Of a stretch of 15,659 nucleotides of DNA, positions 1-7,748 are shown piece by piece; position 1 is the stretch's first letter; each line of letters opens with the position of its first letter. The notes below the pieces were generated by a model. It did no database searches. It was not told where the DNA came from and saw nothing but the letters and a program-made list of their open reading frames with translations. A program made the translations under genes and the position numbers. This DNA comes from an uncultured Lachnospiraceae bacterium (lineage in GTDB: Bacteria > Bacillota_A > Clostridia > Lachnospirales > Lachnospiraceae), in contig CADAHD010000015.1 of the NCBI GenBank assembly GCA_902787595.1, forward strand, positions 1 through 15,659, read 5' to 3'.

Positions 1-906
1 TTCGATATGCGCGCCTTCCACAACACCGCGCACTTCAACATCCCCGCTGGTCTTGACACTGAAGTTGGAATTGACATCGCCTTCCACCAGAACATTTCCC
101 TGATACTCTATATTCCCGGTAGAGTTATCTACATTGTTAACCTGCATCACATCCGAAACGAAAACCTTGCCCCCGACAAGATTCACATGACCGTTAACCT
201 TTGAGGTAATGGTACATTTGTCTTCGGAAAGTTCAATGTTGAGCCCAAACTGCAGGGTTGCGTGTTTAACATCCCTGGGTTTTAACGGAGTACCGAAAAC
301 ATCGGTACCTGCCGTTCCGCGCACTTCGGGATGCAGTGTGGCCAAAACCATGCCTGCAGTGCAGTGGTTGACCAGATTCAGATTATGAAAGTCAACCGTG
401 CCGTCTTCATTAAGCGTGGGACGGATACGGTTATCCGTATTAAAATGATACTCTATGCGGGCATCCCTGCCCTCAACCACGGGAGTGCCTTTGGCGATAA
501 CATAATCCGTGGCATATTTTTTGTTCGAAAGGAAATCATCTATCACTTTGTCATCAATGCCATAGACCACTTTTGCCAGATGACATTCACTGTAGATGTC
601 CTCTTTGGTAATGGATTTACCACCTGTAGACGGAGGATAAAAACGCGCGATTGCCGTCATCTTATCCTCACTGATCCTGATCACGCTTCCTTCCGCTACA
701 GCATATATGCGGTTTTTGCTGAGAGGTATCAGTTTCTCCGGATCGCCCTGTTTAAAAAAGGCTCCCAATACTCCGACATCGAAGGGCACCTTTTTTGCAT
801 CCAGATAATTCATCGTTTCCTGAATCGACGGGAGACCTCCGTCCCCCGGGATCAGCTTCAGAAAAGTACCGCTGTCATTTATGATAACCTGAAAATAAGG
901 ATTCAT
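1..906 (-). CDS. fapA: FapA/DUF342 family protein, 3' end cut off by the window
   Basis: An open frame runs from the ATG at 906-904 to base 1 without a stop, giving the first 302 residues. A GGAGGTGAG ribosome site lies directly before this ATG and fixes the start. The N-terminal part (about residues 1-150) includes a cysteine at 106 in the segment SECHLAK. The middle part has the pattern typical of FapA (PF03961): AKGTPVVEG (about 137-145), IEYHFNTD (about 150-157) and LNEDGTVDFHNLN (about 163-175), then a DVFGTPLKPR stretch. From about residue 240 come short Gly/Val-rich beta repeats such as GNIEYQGNVLVEGDV and GDVEVRGVVEG, the start of the family's beta-helix. FapA in Vibrio vulnificus is a polar flagellar assembly protein that binds the sugar-transport protein EIIA-Glc; the role in Firmicutes is less clear. 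It lies 34 bases after sigD in the same operon, which fits a flagellar or polar role. Family assignment is strong; the exact function is inferred. Confidence 0.9.
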   Translation of the reverse strand, partial: MNPYFQVIINDSGTFLKLIPGDGGLPSIQETMNYLDAKKVPFDVGVLGAFFKQGDPEKLIPLSKNRIYAVAEGSVIRISEDKMTAIARFYPPSTGGKSITKEDIYSECHLAKVVYGIDDKVIDDFLSNKKYATDYVIAKGTPVVEGRDARIEYHFNTDNRIRPTLNEDGTVDFHNLNLVNHCTAGMVLATLHPEVRGTAGTDVFGTPLKPRDVKHATLQFGLNIELSEDKCTITSKVNGHVNLVGGKVFVSDVMQVNNVDNSTGNIEYQGNVLVEGDVNSNFSVKTSGDVEVRGVVEGAHIE

Positions 907-940
907 ACTCACCTCCAAAAACGATATTGCTTTTGTTCCT

Positions 941-1708
941 TCAGATCTTATGCAGTATGCCTACATAATCTCCAAGCTTGGACCTCATCTTTTCCAACGC
1001 TCTGGTATGAAGCTGCGATACCCTGGATTCTGATACCTCAAGTATATTGGCTATTTCTTTTAATGTAAGCTCTTCGTAATAATAGAATAAAACAACACTC
1101 CGTTCTTTTTCGGTAAGGGAATCAAGGGACTCCATAAGCTTTTCTTTAAGCTCGGTATTGCCTATGACTTCCTCGGGTGACATGAAGTGGGCGCCCATAC
1201 TGGCATCGCCTGCCACTTCACTGCCGCTCTCCATAAACTCGTTAAGAGACACCACATTGGTAAGCTTGAGCTGGGACTGCCAGTCCAGCAGCTCATCATC
1301 CGTGATCCCCAGGGCTGCCGCTATCTCTTCGTCTGTAGCCGGCTTGCCTGTAGCCTCTTCGATATCTTTGATCGCGGTTTCTATCTGGCGCTGGCGCTGA
1401 CGCACGGTGCGCGGGATCCAGTCATTCTTTCGTATCTGATCCAGCATCGCCCCCCTTATGCGCAGCGAAGCATAGGTTTCGAATTTAATGCCCTTCCTTG
1501 TATCAAATTTATCTATGGCATCGATAAGTCCGAAGATACCATAGCTGACCAGATCTTCATATTCGACATTATAACCAAGATACATGGAAAGACGGCCGGC
1601 CACAAGCTTAACCAGAGGAGCATACTCTATGATCAGCTTCTCCCTGATATCTGCGCTCTGCAGCCTTACATAATCATCCCAAAGTCTTTTTCTACCGGCT
1701 TCGTCCAT
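941..1708 (-). CDS. sigD: Flagellar/motility RNA polymerase sigma factor (SigD/FliA/WhiG type)
   Basis: The 255-residue protein has the size and layout of sigma-28. It lacks region 1.1. Region 2 (about 26-97) includes EYEDLVSYGIFGLIDAIDKFD and the -10 recognition part SLRIRGAMLDQIR. Region 3 (about 99-175) begins IPRTVRQRQRQIE. Region 4 (about 190-245) has a helix-turn-helix, LTLKEIANILEVSESRVSQL, followed by HTRALEKMR. It directs core RNA polymerase to late flagellar and chemotaxis promoters, and in most bacteria is held back by the anti-sigma factor FlgM until the hook is complete. FlgM is not in the window. The start is set by a TGGAGGA site a few bases upstream. The gene sits 16 bases after the small membrane protein gene, near the end of the che block, the same relative place as sigD in B. 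subtilis, where expression depends on the long fla/che transcript. I saw no good sigma-28 type promoter inside the window. Confidence 0.97.
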   Translation of the reverse strand: MDEAGRKRLWDDYVRLQSADIREKLIIEYAPLVKLVAGRLSMYLGYNVEYEDLVSYGIFGLIDAIDKFDTRKGIKFETYASLRIRGAMLDQIRKNDWIPRTVRQRQRQIETAIKDIEEATGKPATDEEIAAALGITDDELLDWQSQLKLTNVVSLNEFMESGSEVAGDASMGAHFMSPEEVIGNTELKEKLMESLDSLTEKERSVVLFYYYEELTLKEIANILEVSESRVSQLHTRALEKMRSKLGDYVGILHKI

Positions 1709-1724
1709 GAGTCCTCCAGATCAG

Positions 1725-2009
1725 TTAAAAATCATCTTTATTTCCTTTTTCCACCAGATCGCCGTTGTCTTCAAAATAATCCATATAATTCATACTCATA
1801 TTAAAACCGTCAACAACGCTTTTTACGATGGTGCCAAGGATCGCAAATATAAGCAGCGCAAAAAACACAACAAGCAAAAGCTCCGTTATCGGAAAGTGCT
1901 GCAAAAGACCGATCACAAGTGCAACAGATCCGCCCAGCAGCATGAACAACGACGGCAGGAGCTTTGTCTTCAGATTATTCCTTTTTTTAGGCAGCTGTAC
2001 ATCCTGCAT
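1725..2009 (-). CDS. Small two-helix membrane protein of unknown function
   Basis: I do not recognise this 94-residue protein. It has a basic N-terminus (residues 1-16 include KKRNNLKTK) and a first hydrophobic segment at about 17-38. After a very short turn (QHFP) comes a second hydrophobic segment at about 41-65, then an acidic, soluble tail with EDNGD and KDDF. By the positive-inside rule both ends should face the cytoplasm, giving a hairpin in the membrane. Its ATG overlaps the cheD stop by one base (TGATG), with AAGGTGAT as ribosome site, so it is almost certainly translated together with cheD; sigD follows 16 bases later. The tight packing argues for a real gene. In B. subtilis the single-helix motility activator SwrB lies just after sigD, but no sequence likeness is visible here, so a shared role is only a guess. 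There are no enzyme-like motifs. Confidence 0.85.
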   Translation of the reverse strand: MQDVQLPKKRNNLKTKLLPSLFMLLGGSVALVIGLLQHFPITELLLVVFFALLIFAILGTIVKSVVDGFNMSMNYMDYFEDNGDLVEKGNKDDF

Positions 2010-2494
2010 CAGATCACCTTCAGAGGCTTCCCTACGGCTTTTACCTCATACGCCCCTGTCTCGGGATCAAAGGTTACCGTACGCCCGTAATTTGCTCCGG
2101 TATCCTCAGCCAGGATGGGAATGTTAAGCGCCTTGAGCGCAAGCTTTGTGGCAGCCACATTCCGGTCGCCTATACCCATGAGATCGGATTTTGACTGGAA
2201 GGAGAACATTGTGGCTCCTCCGGCTATCTTGGCAACCATGCGGCTGCGGACAGCTCCCATCATCTCCAGACGTCTTACCAGCTCGGGTATACCGGTATCA
2301 GCGAATTTGGCAAGGTTTCCGTTGCTCTTAACTTCCTGACTGTTGGGAAGCATCACATGCACCAATCCGCCGACTTTATTAACTTTATCTCTGATAGCGA
2401 TACCCACACAGCTCCCAAGTCCTATGGTTGTTATCATATCGGGTGGTCTGCATACGTTCAGGTCCGCTATTCCCACTTTAATCGTTTCAGGCAT
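2009..2494 (-). CDS. cheD: Chemoreceptor glutamine deamidase CheD
   Basis: CheD deamidates chosen glutamines of methyl-accepting chemotaxis proteins, preparing them for methylation, and in Bacillus-type systems also binds CheC and stimulates its phosphatase activity. At 161 residues it is the usual size. The catalytic set is visible: Thr23, the nucleophile Cys29 in GLGSCVG, and His46 in GGLVHVMLP. The spacing equals that of the Thermotoga enzyme (T21, C27, H44). Further conserved parts are AKIAGGATMF and IGDRNV in the middle and the GRTV segment near the C-terminus. The start has only a weak purine-rich site (AGAGAG), so translation may lean on cheC, which ends 17 bases upstream. Next to cheC it completes the CheC/CheD adaptation pair. 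No active-site residue is missing. Confidence 0.96.
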   Translation of the reverse strand: MPETIKVGIADLNVCRPPDMITTIGLGSCVGIAIRDKVNKVGGLVHVMLPNSQEVKSNGNLAKFADTGIPELVRRLEMMGAVRSRMVAKIAGGATMFSFQSKSDLMGIGDRNVAATKLALKALNIPILAEDTGANYGRTVTFDPETGAYEVKAVGKPLKVI

Positions 2495-2511
2495 AACTCT
2501 CTACCGTCAGG

Positions 2512-3132
2512 CTAAAAACCCAATGCGTGAAGAATCTTTGCGTCCGACTCCTCATCCGGTACCAGTATGAAGTACCCGGAAAGATCTACATCATCCGCAA
2601 AATCTGTCTGTATCAGTAACATTTTATCTGATATTGCGCCAAATTGTATAGCCGGCACAGAAAGTATCGCGCCCGCCATATCTATGCATACATCAGGAAC
2701 CGAAGGATATATGGTAAGATTGGTAAGTGTCGCCAGGGAATTAAGATATGCCCCGGTTATGACATTTCCTATCTCCTTTAAAGCAGACAGCTCCATCTCC
2801 GAAAAATCCTCTCCGGCGCTGGGCATGCCCATGAGCTTCTGCACCATTGCTCTGGCAGATTCCTTCTTCTGGATGAACATGATGCTGCCATGTATGTCTC
2901 CCTTAACCTCGAGATAGATACCGGCTACCAGCTGTTCCTCCCCGCCAAGCGTTGTTCCTACTTCCTTAAACTCCATCAGCCTGACCTTGGGAACCATCAT
3001 ATCTACTCTGGATCCCAGCATAGTGGACAGAGCCGTTGTGGCGTTGCCGGCTCCTATATTGCCTATCTCCCTCAGTACATCAAAGTACCGGTCAGACATT
3101 TCTTCGATTGTCAGATCGTTCTTTTCAGACAT
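2512..3132 (-). CDS. cheC: CheY-P phosphatase CheC
   Basis: CheC removes the phosphate from CheY-P and binds CheD, linking CheY-P level to receptor adaptation. The 206-residue protein has the duplicated CheC/CheX/FliY fold. The first active helix contains EIGNIGAGN with Glu22 and Asn25. The second contains EIGNVITGAYLNSL with Glu120 and Asn123. Both Glu-x-x-Asn pairs are intact, so two phosphatase sites are predicted. There is no N-terminal FliM-like CheY-binding peptide and no C-terminal FliN domain, which separates it from FliY. The start has an excellent AAGGAGG site 11 bases upstream of the ATG. It lies 30 bases after cheW and 17 before cheD, the standard Firmicute order. Confidence 0.96.
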   Translation of the reverse strand: MSEKNDLTIEEMSDRYFDVLREIGNIGAGNATTALSTMLGSRVDMMVPKVRLMEFKEVGTTLGGEEQLVAGIYLEVKGDIHGSIMFIQKKESARAMVQKLMGMPSAGEDFSEMELSALKEIGNVITGAYLNSLATLTNLTIYPSVPDVCIDMAGAILSVPAIQFGAISDKMLLIQTDFADDVDLSGYFILVPDEESDAKILHALGF

Positions 3133-3162
3133 CAGGTATACTTCCTCCTTAAAATAATGGGA

Positions 3163-3618
3163 TCAAAGTCCCTGCAATACCGCATCAATATCCAGCAGCG
3201 TGATGAGTCCGGTCTCATGCTTTCCTATACCCATCGCATAGGCGTTTCGGTCTTCTCCGCGGTCAAATCCGACACGCTCTATCTCTGCCGATGAAAGATT
3301 TACAACTTCCTTCACCATATCCACCATCATGCCTATAGGCTCATGCTGATCGATCTTGATGATGATGATACGCGTATCCTTGCTCTCCACATCGGGCTCA
3401 AGTCCCATCTTAACCCTTATGCTCATAACGGGTATGACCTCACCACGGAGATTGATAACACCCTTAAAATGAGCAGGTACCTGGGGTACACGGGTTATCT
3501 GCTGCATACGCACGATATTGTCTATATACTTAATATCGATGCCGTACTGCTCCTGTCCTATACGGATCACTATATACTGAGTGATCTCATTTATATTTGT
3601 GCTGAGTTCATTTGCCAT
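3163..3618 (-). CDS. cheW: Chemotaxis adaptor protein CheW
   Basis: CheW is the adaptor that couples chemoreceptors to the kinase CheA at the inner face of the membrane. The 151 residues form a single CheW/P5-like domain. Recognisable parts are QYIVIRIGQEQYGIDI (about 14-29), VPQVPAHFKGVINLRGEVIP (about 44-63, with the conserved Arg58 of the NLRG turn) and a C-terminal GLITLLDIDAVL (about 137-148). There is no receiver domain, so it is CheW and not CheV. The ribosome site is AAGGAG about nine bases before the ATG. It starts 39 bases after cheA, as expected for two subunits of one signalling array. Confidence 0.97.
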   Translation of the reverse strand: MANELSTNINEITQYIVIRIGQEQYGIDIKYIDNIVRMQQITRVPQVPAHFKGVINLRGEVIPVMSIRVKMGLEPDVESKDTRIIIIKIDQHEPIGMMVDMVKEVVNLSSAEIERVGFDRGEDRNAYAMGIGKHETGLITLLDIDAVLQGL

Positions 3619-3657
3619 TGTCGTTTTCTCCTTGCCTCTGATAGTTCCGCGTCCGGT

Positions 3658-5802
3658 TTAGATCAACGCGTTGGAATCAATTATAAGTGCCACTTCGCCG
3701 TCGCCCAGAATAGTGGCGCCGCTTATAAATTTACACTTGTTGATATACTTGCCCATGGACTTGATGACTATCTCCTGCTGGCCTATCAGCTCATCCACAA
3801 CAAGACCTGCCAGCTTATCACCCTTCTTTGCAATGACCACGATCATATCCGAATCGGGATCGCGCTGTGATTCGCAGCCCAGGATCTCATCAAGACGCAG
3901 CAGAGGGATAACGGTACCGCGAAGGTTGATGACCTCCTTGCTCTCAACCGTCTTGACATCTTTGGGATTGATATTTTCTATAGTCTGTATGCCGCTTAAT
4001 GCGATAGCATACTTTTCTCCGCCTACGACTACCATCAGAGCCTGGATTATAGCCAGAGTCAGCGGCAGGCGGATAGTAAAGGTCGTGCCCTCTCCCAGTT
4101 TGGTCTTGACATCAACCTCACCGGAAAGCGCTTCTATCTTGCTCTTAACAACATCCAGTCCGACGCCGCGGCCCGAAAGATCAGAAACCTGTTTTGCCGT
4201 CGAGAAACTGGGCATGAAAAGCAGATTTATTATGTCGGAATCATCGGCTGCATAAGCCTGTTCTTCCGTCATGACTCCGCGCTCTATAGCCTTCTGGCGA
4301 ACGCGTTCAACATCAATGCCGTTACCGTCATCACGCACTTCGATAACAACGTTGTTACCGTCCTGATATGCATCCAGGAAGATCGAACCGGTTTCCGGCT
4401 TGCCTCTGGCAATACGCTCCTGAGGCATTTCCAGTCCGTGATCGGCCGAATTCCTGAGCATATGCATAAGAGGATCGCCTATCTCGTCAACCACGGTACG
4501 GTCAAGCTCTGTCTCTTCACCACTCATATAGAGCTCCATGGGCTTGTTAAGCTGCTTGGAGATATCGCGGATCATTCTCGGGAACTTGCTCACAACGCTC
4601 TCGATGGGGACCATTCGTACCTTCATGACCGATTCGTGAAGGTTGGTGGTCACGCTCTCCAGATATTCTATCTGCTCGTGCATATTTGAAGAAGAATCCG
4701 AAGTGCTGCTGGTAGCGCTGCTTACCAGTGAATTCTTTGCTATGATAAGCTCGCTGACAAGATTCATCAGTGAATCAAGTTTTTCTATATCGACACGCAC
4801 CGTACGGTTAACCGCAGGCTTGCTGCCACTCTTTTTCTCAGTCTTTGCGGAAGATCCCGAAGAAGACTGATCGGCCTTCTTAACGACCTCATTTTTAACA
4901 TTTGCAACGGAAGTACCGGGCTCCTGCGCAGGCGCTTCTGTCTGCTTCTTTTCTACAGCCGCTCCTGCAGGTTCTTCGTGCGCAGCAGCCGCCTCGCCTT
5001 CAAAGATGCCGCCCTTGGCATCTGCGATCTCCGATACTGCCTTGATATCATTTAAGATGGGATCAAGTTCACCCTCGGAAGCGATGATGAGTGAGAATTC
5101 AAGATCGAATTTCTCATCCTCAATATCCTGGGTAGAAGGATTTGCGGCGATTATCTCACCGCGCTCCTCTATAGCCTTAAACACAAGGAATGCTCTGGCC
5201 GCCTTCAAAAGACAGCTTTCCTGAACCGTTACGGTTACGCTGTAGAGTTTCTTGTTTGCCATCATGGCGTCTTCGAGCGCTTTCTGCTCTTCTTCCGTCA
5301 GATCGCCGATATTCCAGCTTGCAGCCGCTGCTCCGCCGGCATTATCTGCTGCAGCGGCAGCCGTTTCGCTCTGTGCGGGAGCCGGCTCTGCAGCGGGCGC
5401 AGGAGCGCTATCCGAAAGCTTGCCTGCAAGTATGTCATTTAATTCCTTTATAATAGGCTCGTTGTCGTTATCGCCCTCGTCAGAGGTCTCGCTGATAACG
5501 GATACGTACTCCTCGATAGCATCCAGGCAACGGAACAGAACATCGATCATACCCGCATTGACCTTAAGTTTCCCGTCGCGCACCTCAGAGAAAACATTCT
5601 CCATATCATGAGTAAGAGTCTGCATGCGCTTAAAGCCCATGGTACCTGCCATACCTTTAAGGGTATGCGCAGCACGGAATATCTCGCTTATGGTATCCGG
5701 ATTTTCGGGATCCTGCTCGAGATCAAGCACACTCGTGTTCAGATTCTGGAGATGCTCCTTGCTTTCATCAAGGAAGATGTCTAAATACTGGCTAACGTCC
5801 AT
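3658..5802 (-). CDS. cheA: Chemotaxis sensor histidine kinase CheA
   Basis: CheA autophosphorylates in response to receptor signals and passes phosphate to CheY and CheB. The 714 residues show all five CheA domains. P1 (Hpt, about 1-125) has phospho-acceptor His46 in AAHTLKGMAG. P2 (about 184-265) is the CheY/CheB docking domain. P3 (about 335-400) is the dimer helix pair, with SLMNLVSELIIAK. P4 (about 400-580) is the ATPase, with N-box HMLRNSADHG (Asn451), G1 DDGNG (491-495), SFSTA (532-536), G2 GRGVGLD (544-550) and GEGTTF. P5 (about 585-714) is the CheW-like regulatory domain, with INLRGTVIP. Two low-complexity linkers flank P2: an Ala/Pro-rich one (about 130-163) and one rich in Ala, Glu, Lys and Ser (about 268-330), which fits a mobile P2. 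An AAAGGAGAG site precedes the ATG. All catalytic residues are present. Confidence 0.98.
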   Translation of the reverse strand: MDVSQYLDIFLDESKEHLQNLNTSVLDLEQDPENPDTISEIFRAAHTLKGMAGTMGFKRMQTLTHDMENVFSEVRDGKLKVNAGMIDVLFRCLDAIEEYVSVISETSDEGDNDNEPIIKELNDILAGKLSDSAPAPAAEPAPAQSETAAAAADNAGGAAAASWNIGDLTEEEQKALEDAMMANKKLYSVTVTVQESCLLKAARAFLVFKAIEERGEIIAANPSTQDIEDEKFDLEFSLIIASEGELDPILNDIKAVSEIADAKGGIFEGEAAAAHEEPAGAAVEKKQTEAPAQEPGTSVANVKNEVVKKADQSSSGSSAKTEKKSGSKPAVNRTVRVDIEKLDSLMNLVSELIIAKNSLVSSATSSTSDSSSNMHEQIEYLESVTTNLHESVMKVRMVPIESVVSKFPRMIRDISKQLNKPMELYMSGEETELDRTVVDEIGDPLMHMLRNSADHGLEMPQERIARGKPETGSIFLDAYQDGNNVVIEVRDDGNGIDVERVRQKAIERGVMTEEQAYAADDSDIINLLFMPSFSTAKQVSDLSGRGVGLDVVKSKIEALSGEVDVKTKLGEGTTFTIRLPLTLAIIQALMVVVGGEKYAIALSGIQTIENINPKDVKTVESKEVINLRGTVIPLLRLDEILGCESQRDPDSDMIVVIAKKGDKLAGLVVDELIGQQEIVIKSMGKYINKCKFISGATILGDGEVALIIDSNALI

Positions 5803-5843
5803 GTCTACTCTCCTTTGTTAAGTTACTTGCGTTGCTTTATTTT

Positions 5844-6926
5844 TTATCTAACCCCGACATTTGCGAGGATAGACTGTGCTACCTGGTCCAGATCCACAAC
5901 TTCATTGACAAGGCCGGTTGCCACGATGCTGCCGGGCATGCCGTTCACCACGCAGCTCTTTTCGTCCTCGGCTATGATGTGGGTCTTTTTTGTCTTAACA
6001 AGGTTCTGTATTCCTTCGGTGCCGTCATGTCCCATGCCTGTCAGCACTACGCACACAACGGTATGATAAGGACTTTTCGCAAGAGACTCATACATATAAT
6101 TTGCGCAGGGCTTAACGCCTTCCCTGCTGGGCTCGTCGCTATAGACTATGCGTCCGCGCCCGTTAAATTCCTGATAATTCATATGGGCTCCGCCCTTGGA
6201 GACGTACACATGCCCTTTTTCGATAAACTCACCGTCCACAGCCTCACTGACCGTAAGCTCGCTCATTGCATTGAGACGGTCCGCCAGTGACTTTGTGAAA
6301 CCAACAGGCATATGCTGCACTATCAACACCGGCGCATCAAGATTCTTCGGCAGCCTGGGGATCACGCTCTGCAGAGCCTTGGGTCCTCCCGTCGAAGAAG
6401 CTATGGCAACTATCTTGTTGCCCTTTCCCTCCTTAGGCACATTCACCGCGTCAACCTTTGCAAGCAGACCGGCCGGCCTTAAGATCACCGAGTTTCTGAA
6501 TATTCCGCTGGAAGCCTTTCTGTTAGAAAATACCACGGCTTCCAATATTTCAAAGAAGCGTTTTATAAAATCCTGGTCCTTGGAATAAATAGCGCTCTGG
6601 GGTTTCTGTATAAAATCCACAGCGCCCAGTTCCAGAGCATCCAGCGTGACCTTTGCCCCCTCGCTGGTCTCTGTTGAAAGGACCATAACCCTTTCTTCCC
6701 TTTTAAGTTTTTTTAATTCCTTAAGGAATTCAAGCCCATTCATTCTGGGCATGTTGATATCGGTAATGATCCCGTCGAAAGTCTTTTCTTCGAGCAGTTT
6801 AAGAGCCTCTATGCCGTTGTTGGCCATGCCCTCTACCGTATATCTCTCATCGGAATTGATTATATCACATAAGACTCTTCGCGTGAGTGCAGAGTCATCA
6901 ACTATCAGGATTTTCTTGGCAGCCAT
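5844..6926 (-). CDS. cheB: Chemotaxis response regulator and protein-glutamate methylesterase CheB
   Basis: CheB removes methyl groups from receptor glutamates (and can deamidate glutamines) when CheA phosphorylates its receiver domain, so it drives adaptation. Residues 1-125 are the receiver: acidic pair Asp10-Asp11, phospho-acceptor Asp56 in ITDINMPRMNG, switch Thr/Ser at about 84-85 and Lys108 in IQKP. After a linker (about 130-168) comes the methylesterase domain. Its catalytic triad is visible as Ser178 in IASSTGGP, His205 in IVQHMP and Asp301 in GMGHDGTEG. A TAAGGAGAT site lies just before the ATG. Unlike its neighbours it is preceded by a 99-base gap that contains a good promoter, so it may head its own transcript covering the che genes, sigD and fapA. 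Confidence 0.98.
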   Translation of the reverse strand: MAAKKILIVDDSALTRRVLCDIINSDERYTVEGMANNGIEALKLLEEKTFDGIITDINMPRMNGLEFLKELKKLKREERVMVLSTETSEGAKVTLDALELGAVDFIQKPQSAIYSKDQDFIKRFFEILEAVVFSNRKASSGIFRNSVILRPAGLLAKVDAVNVPKEGKGNKIVAIASSTGGPKALQSVIPRLPKNLDAPVLIVQHMPVGFTKSLADRLNAMSELTVSEAVDGEFIEKGHVYVSKGGAHMNYQEFNGRGRIVYSDEPSREGVKPCANYMYESLAKSPYHTVVCVVLTGMGHDGTEGIQNLVKTKKTHIIAEDEKSCVVNGMPGSIVATGLVNEVVDLDQVAQSILANVGVR

Positions 6927-6977
6927 GTCGTAATCTCCTTATAGCACATCGCGGTCTTTCATCAAAATCATTGTATA

Positions 6978-7006
6978 ATTATACCACTAAACAGCCTTTT
7001 CAACAA
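6978..7006 (-). promoter_or_regulatory. Sigma-A type promoter with extended -10, upstream of cheB
   Basis: Read on the minus strand, TTGTTG at 7006-7001 (4 of 6 matches to TTGACA) is followed by a 17-base spacer and a perfect TATAAT at 6983-6978. The spacer ends TGG, giving an extended -10 (TGGTATAAT). Transcription should start near 6971, leaving about 45 bases of leader before the cheB ATG. It lies in the widest gap of the flagellar run, after the PilZ gene stop. The -10 sits inside a perfect 12-base palindrome, GTATAATTATAC (6973-6984), which could be chance in AT-rich DNA or an operator. No transcript data are available, so the call rests on consensus match and placement. Confidence 0.7.
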
Positions 7007-7025
7007 GCCGTTTTTGTAAAAACTG

Positions 7026-7748
7026 TCACATTCCGGTACGTTTTGCTCTCATCTTGCGTTCTTCTTCAAAGATAAAACGGATGATCTCCTCACGTTCACC
7101 GCTCTCCATCTTCATAAACTGCCCGCGGTATTCCCTGCTGGTCTGGTTGTTGGCAAGAGCATCCGCAAACAGGATCCTGACCACTTCATCATAGGTGGTC
7201 ATCTTATTCCTGTTATTTAAAATAAAGCGGCAATGAACCAGGCTTCCCTGTTTGTATTCCTGCGCACTCACAAAACGCATGCCGCCGCCGCTGAGATCGA
7301 CGATAACGCCTTTGTCATAGGGCTGCTCGTCATTCATAAGCCTGCCGTGCTTCTCATAAAACGCAGCCTCGTCCGCTTCCAGTTCACGGGCATTCATGCC
7401 TATGACGCAATCATAACGGAAATACTCTCTCCTCTGATGACGGCGAAGTTCTGTGGTGGGCGCCAGCACAGCTATTGCCACTCCGTTTTCGTTGCGGCGG
7501 CTTATAACTTCCGCCGTGCAGGCATATATGCCCTTGCCCGCATAGAAATACAGATCATAGAGCACGCCTACGGAAAGTACCACCGTCCTCATTTTTTCAG
7601 AGGGCATCACCACCTCTACCTCACCGCTCTCGCCTACATCATAGACTTTGGTGATATAGTACTTCTTATCGTCGTTCTTGTCCTCTGTAACTACTGTTTC
7701 GATGTCCACCCTGTCTCCGGGACGGACGATGTCAAAAATATCGATCAT
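7026..7748 (-). CDS. PilZ-domain c-di-GMP receptor, YcgR/DgrA-like flagellar brake
   Basis: The 240-residue protein has two parts: an N-terminal YcgR-N-type beta domain (about 9-97) and a PilZ domain (about 103-225). The c-di-GMP binding motifs are intact: the RxxxR motif is Arg107 to Arg111 in QRREYFRY, and the second motif is Asp151, Ser153 and Gly156 in VDLSGGGMRF. In other bacteria YcgR-like proteins bind c-di-GMP and act on the motor or stator to slow swimming. The C-terminus is strongly charged (EEERKMRAKR). Its ATG overlaps the flhG stop (ATGA) and no clear ribosome site is visible upstream, so translation is probably coupled to flhG. Its place between flhG and cheB, where B. subtilis has no such gene, ties c-di-GMP sensing to the motility operon. 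Family call is strong; brake function is inferred. Confidence 0.92.
   Translation of the reverse strand: MIDIFDIVRPGDRVDIETVVTEDKNDDKKYYITKVYDVGESGEVEVVMPSEKMRTVVLSVGVLYDLYFYAGKGIYACTAEVISRRNENGVAIAVLAPTTELRRHQRREYFRYDCVIGMNARELEADEAAFYEKHGRLMNDEQPYDKGVIVDLSGGGMRFVSAQEYKQGSLVHCRFILNNRNKMTTYDEVVRILFADALANNQTSREYRGQFMKMESGEREEIIRFIFEEERKMRAKRTGM

Noticed and set aside
331..1068. Plus-strand open frame of 245 codons opposite fapA and sigD
   Set aside because: It spans the 3' end of sigD and most of fapA on the other strand, has no ribosome site or recognisable domain, and reads as antisense of two well-supported genes.
5300..5320. GCCGATAT on the plus strand, resembling a sigma-28 -10 element
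   Set aside because: It is on the strand opposite all genes, inside cheA, and has no TAAA element about 15 bases upstream.
6991..7026. Possible terminator between the PilZ gene and cheB
   Set aside because: Short T runs and repeated GGCT are present, but I could not build a stable stem followed by a T-tract. The region reads better as a promoter.
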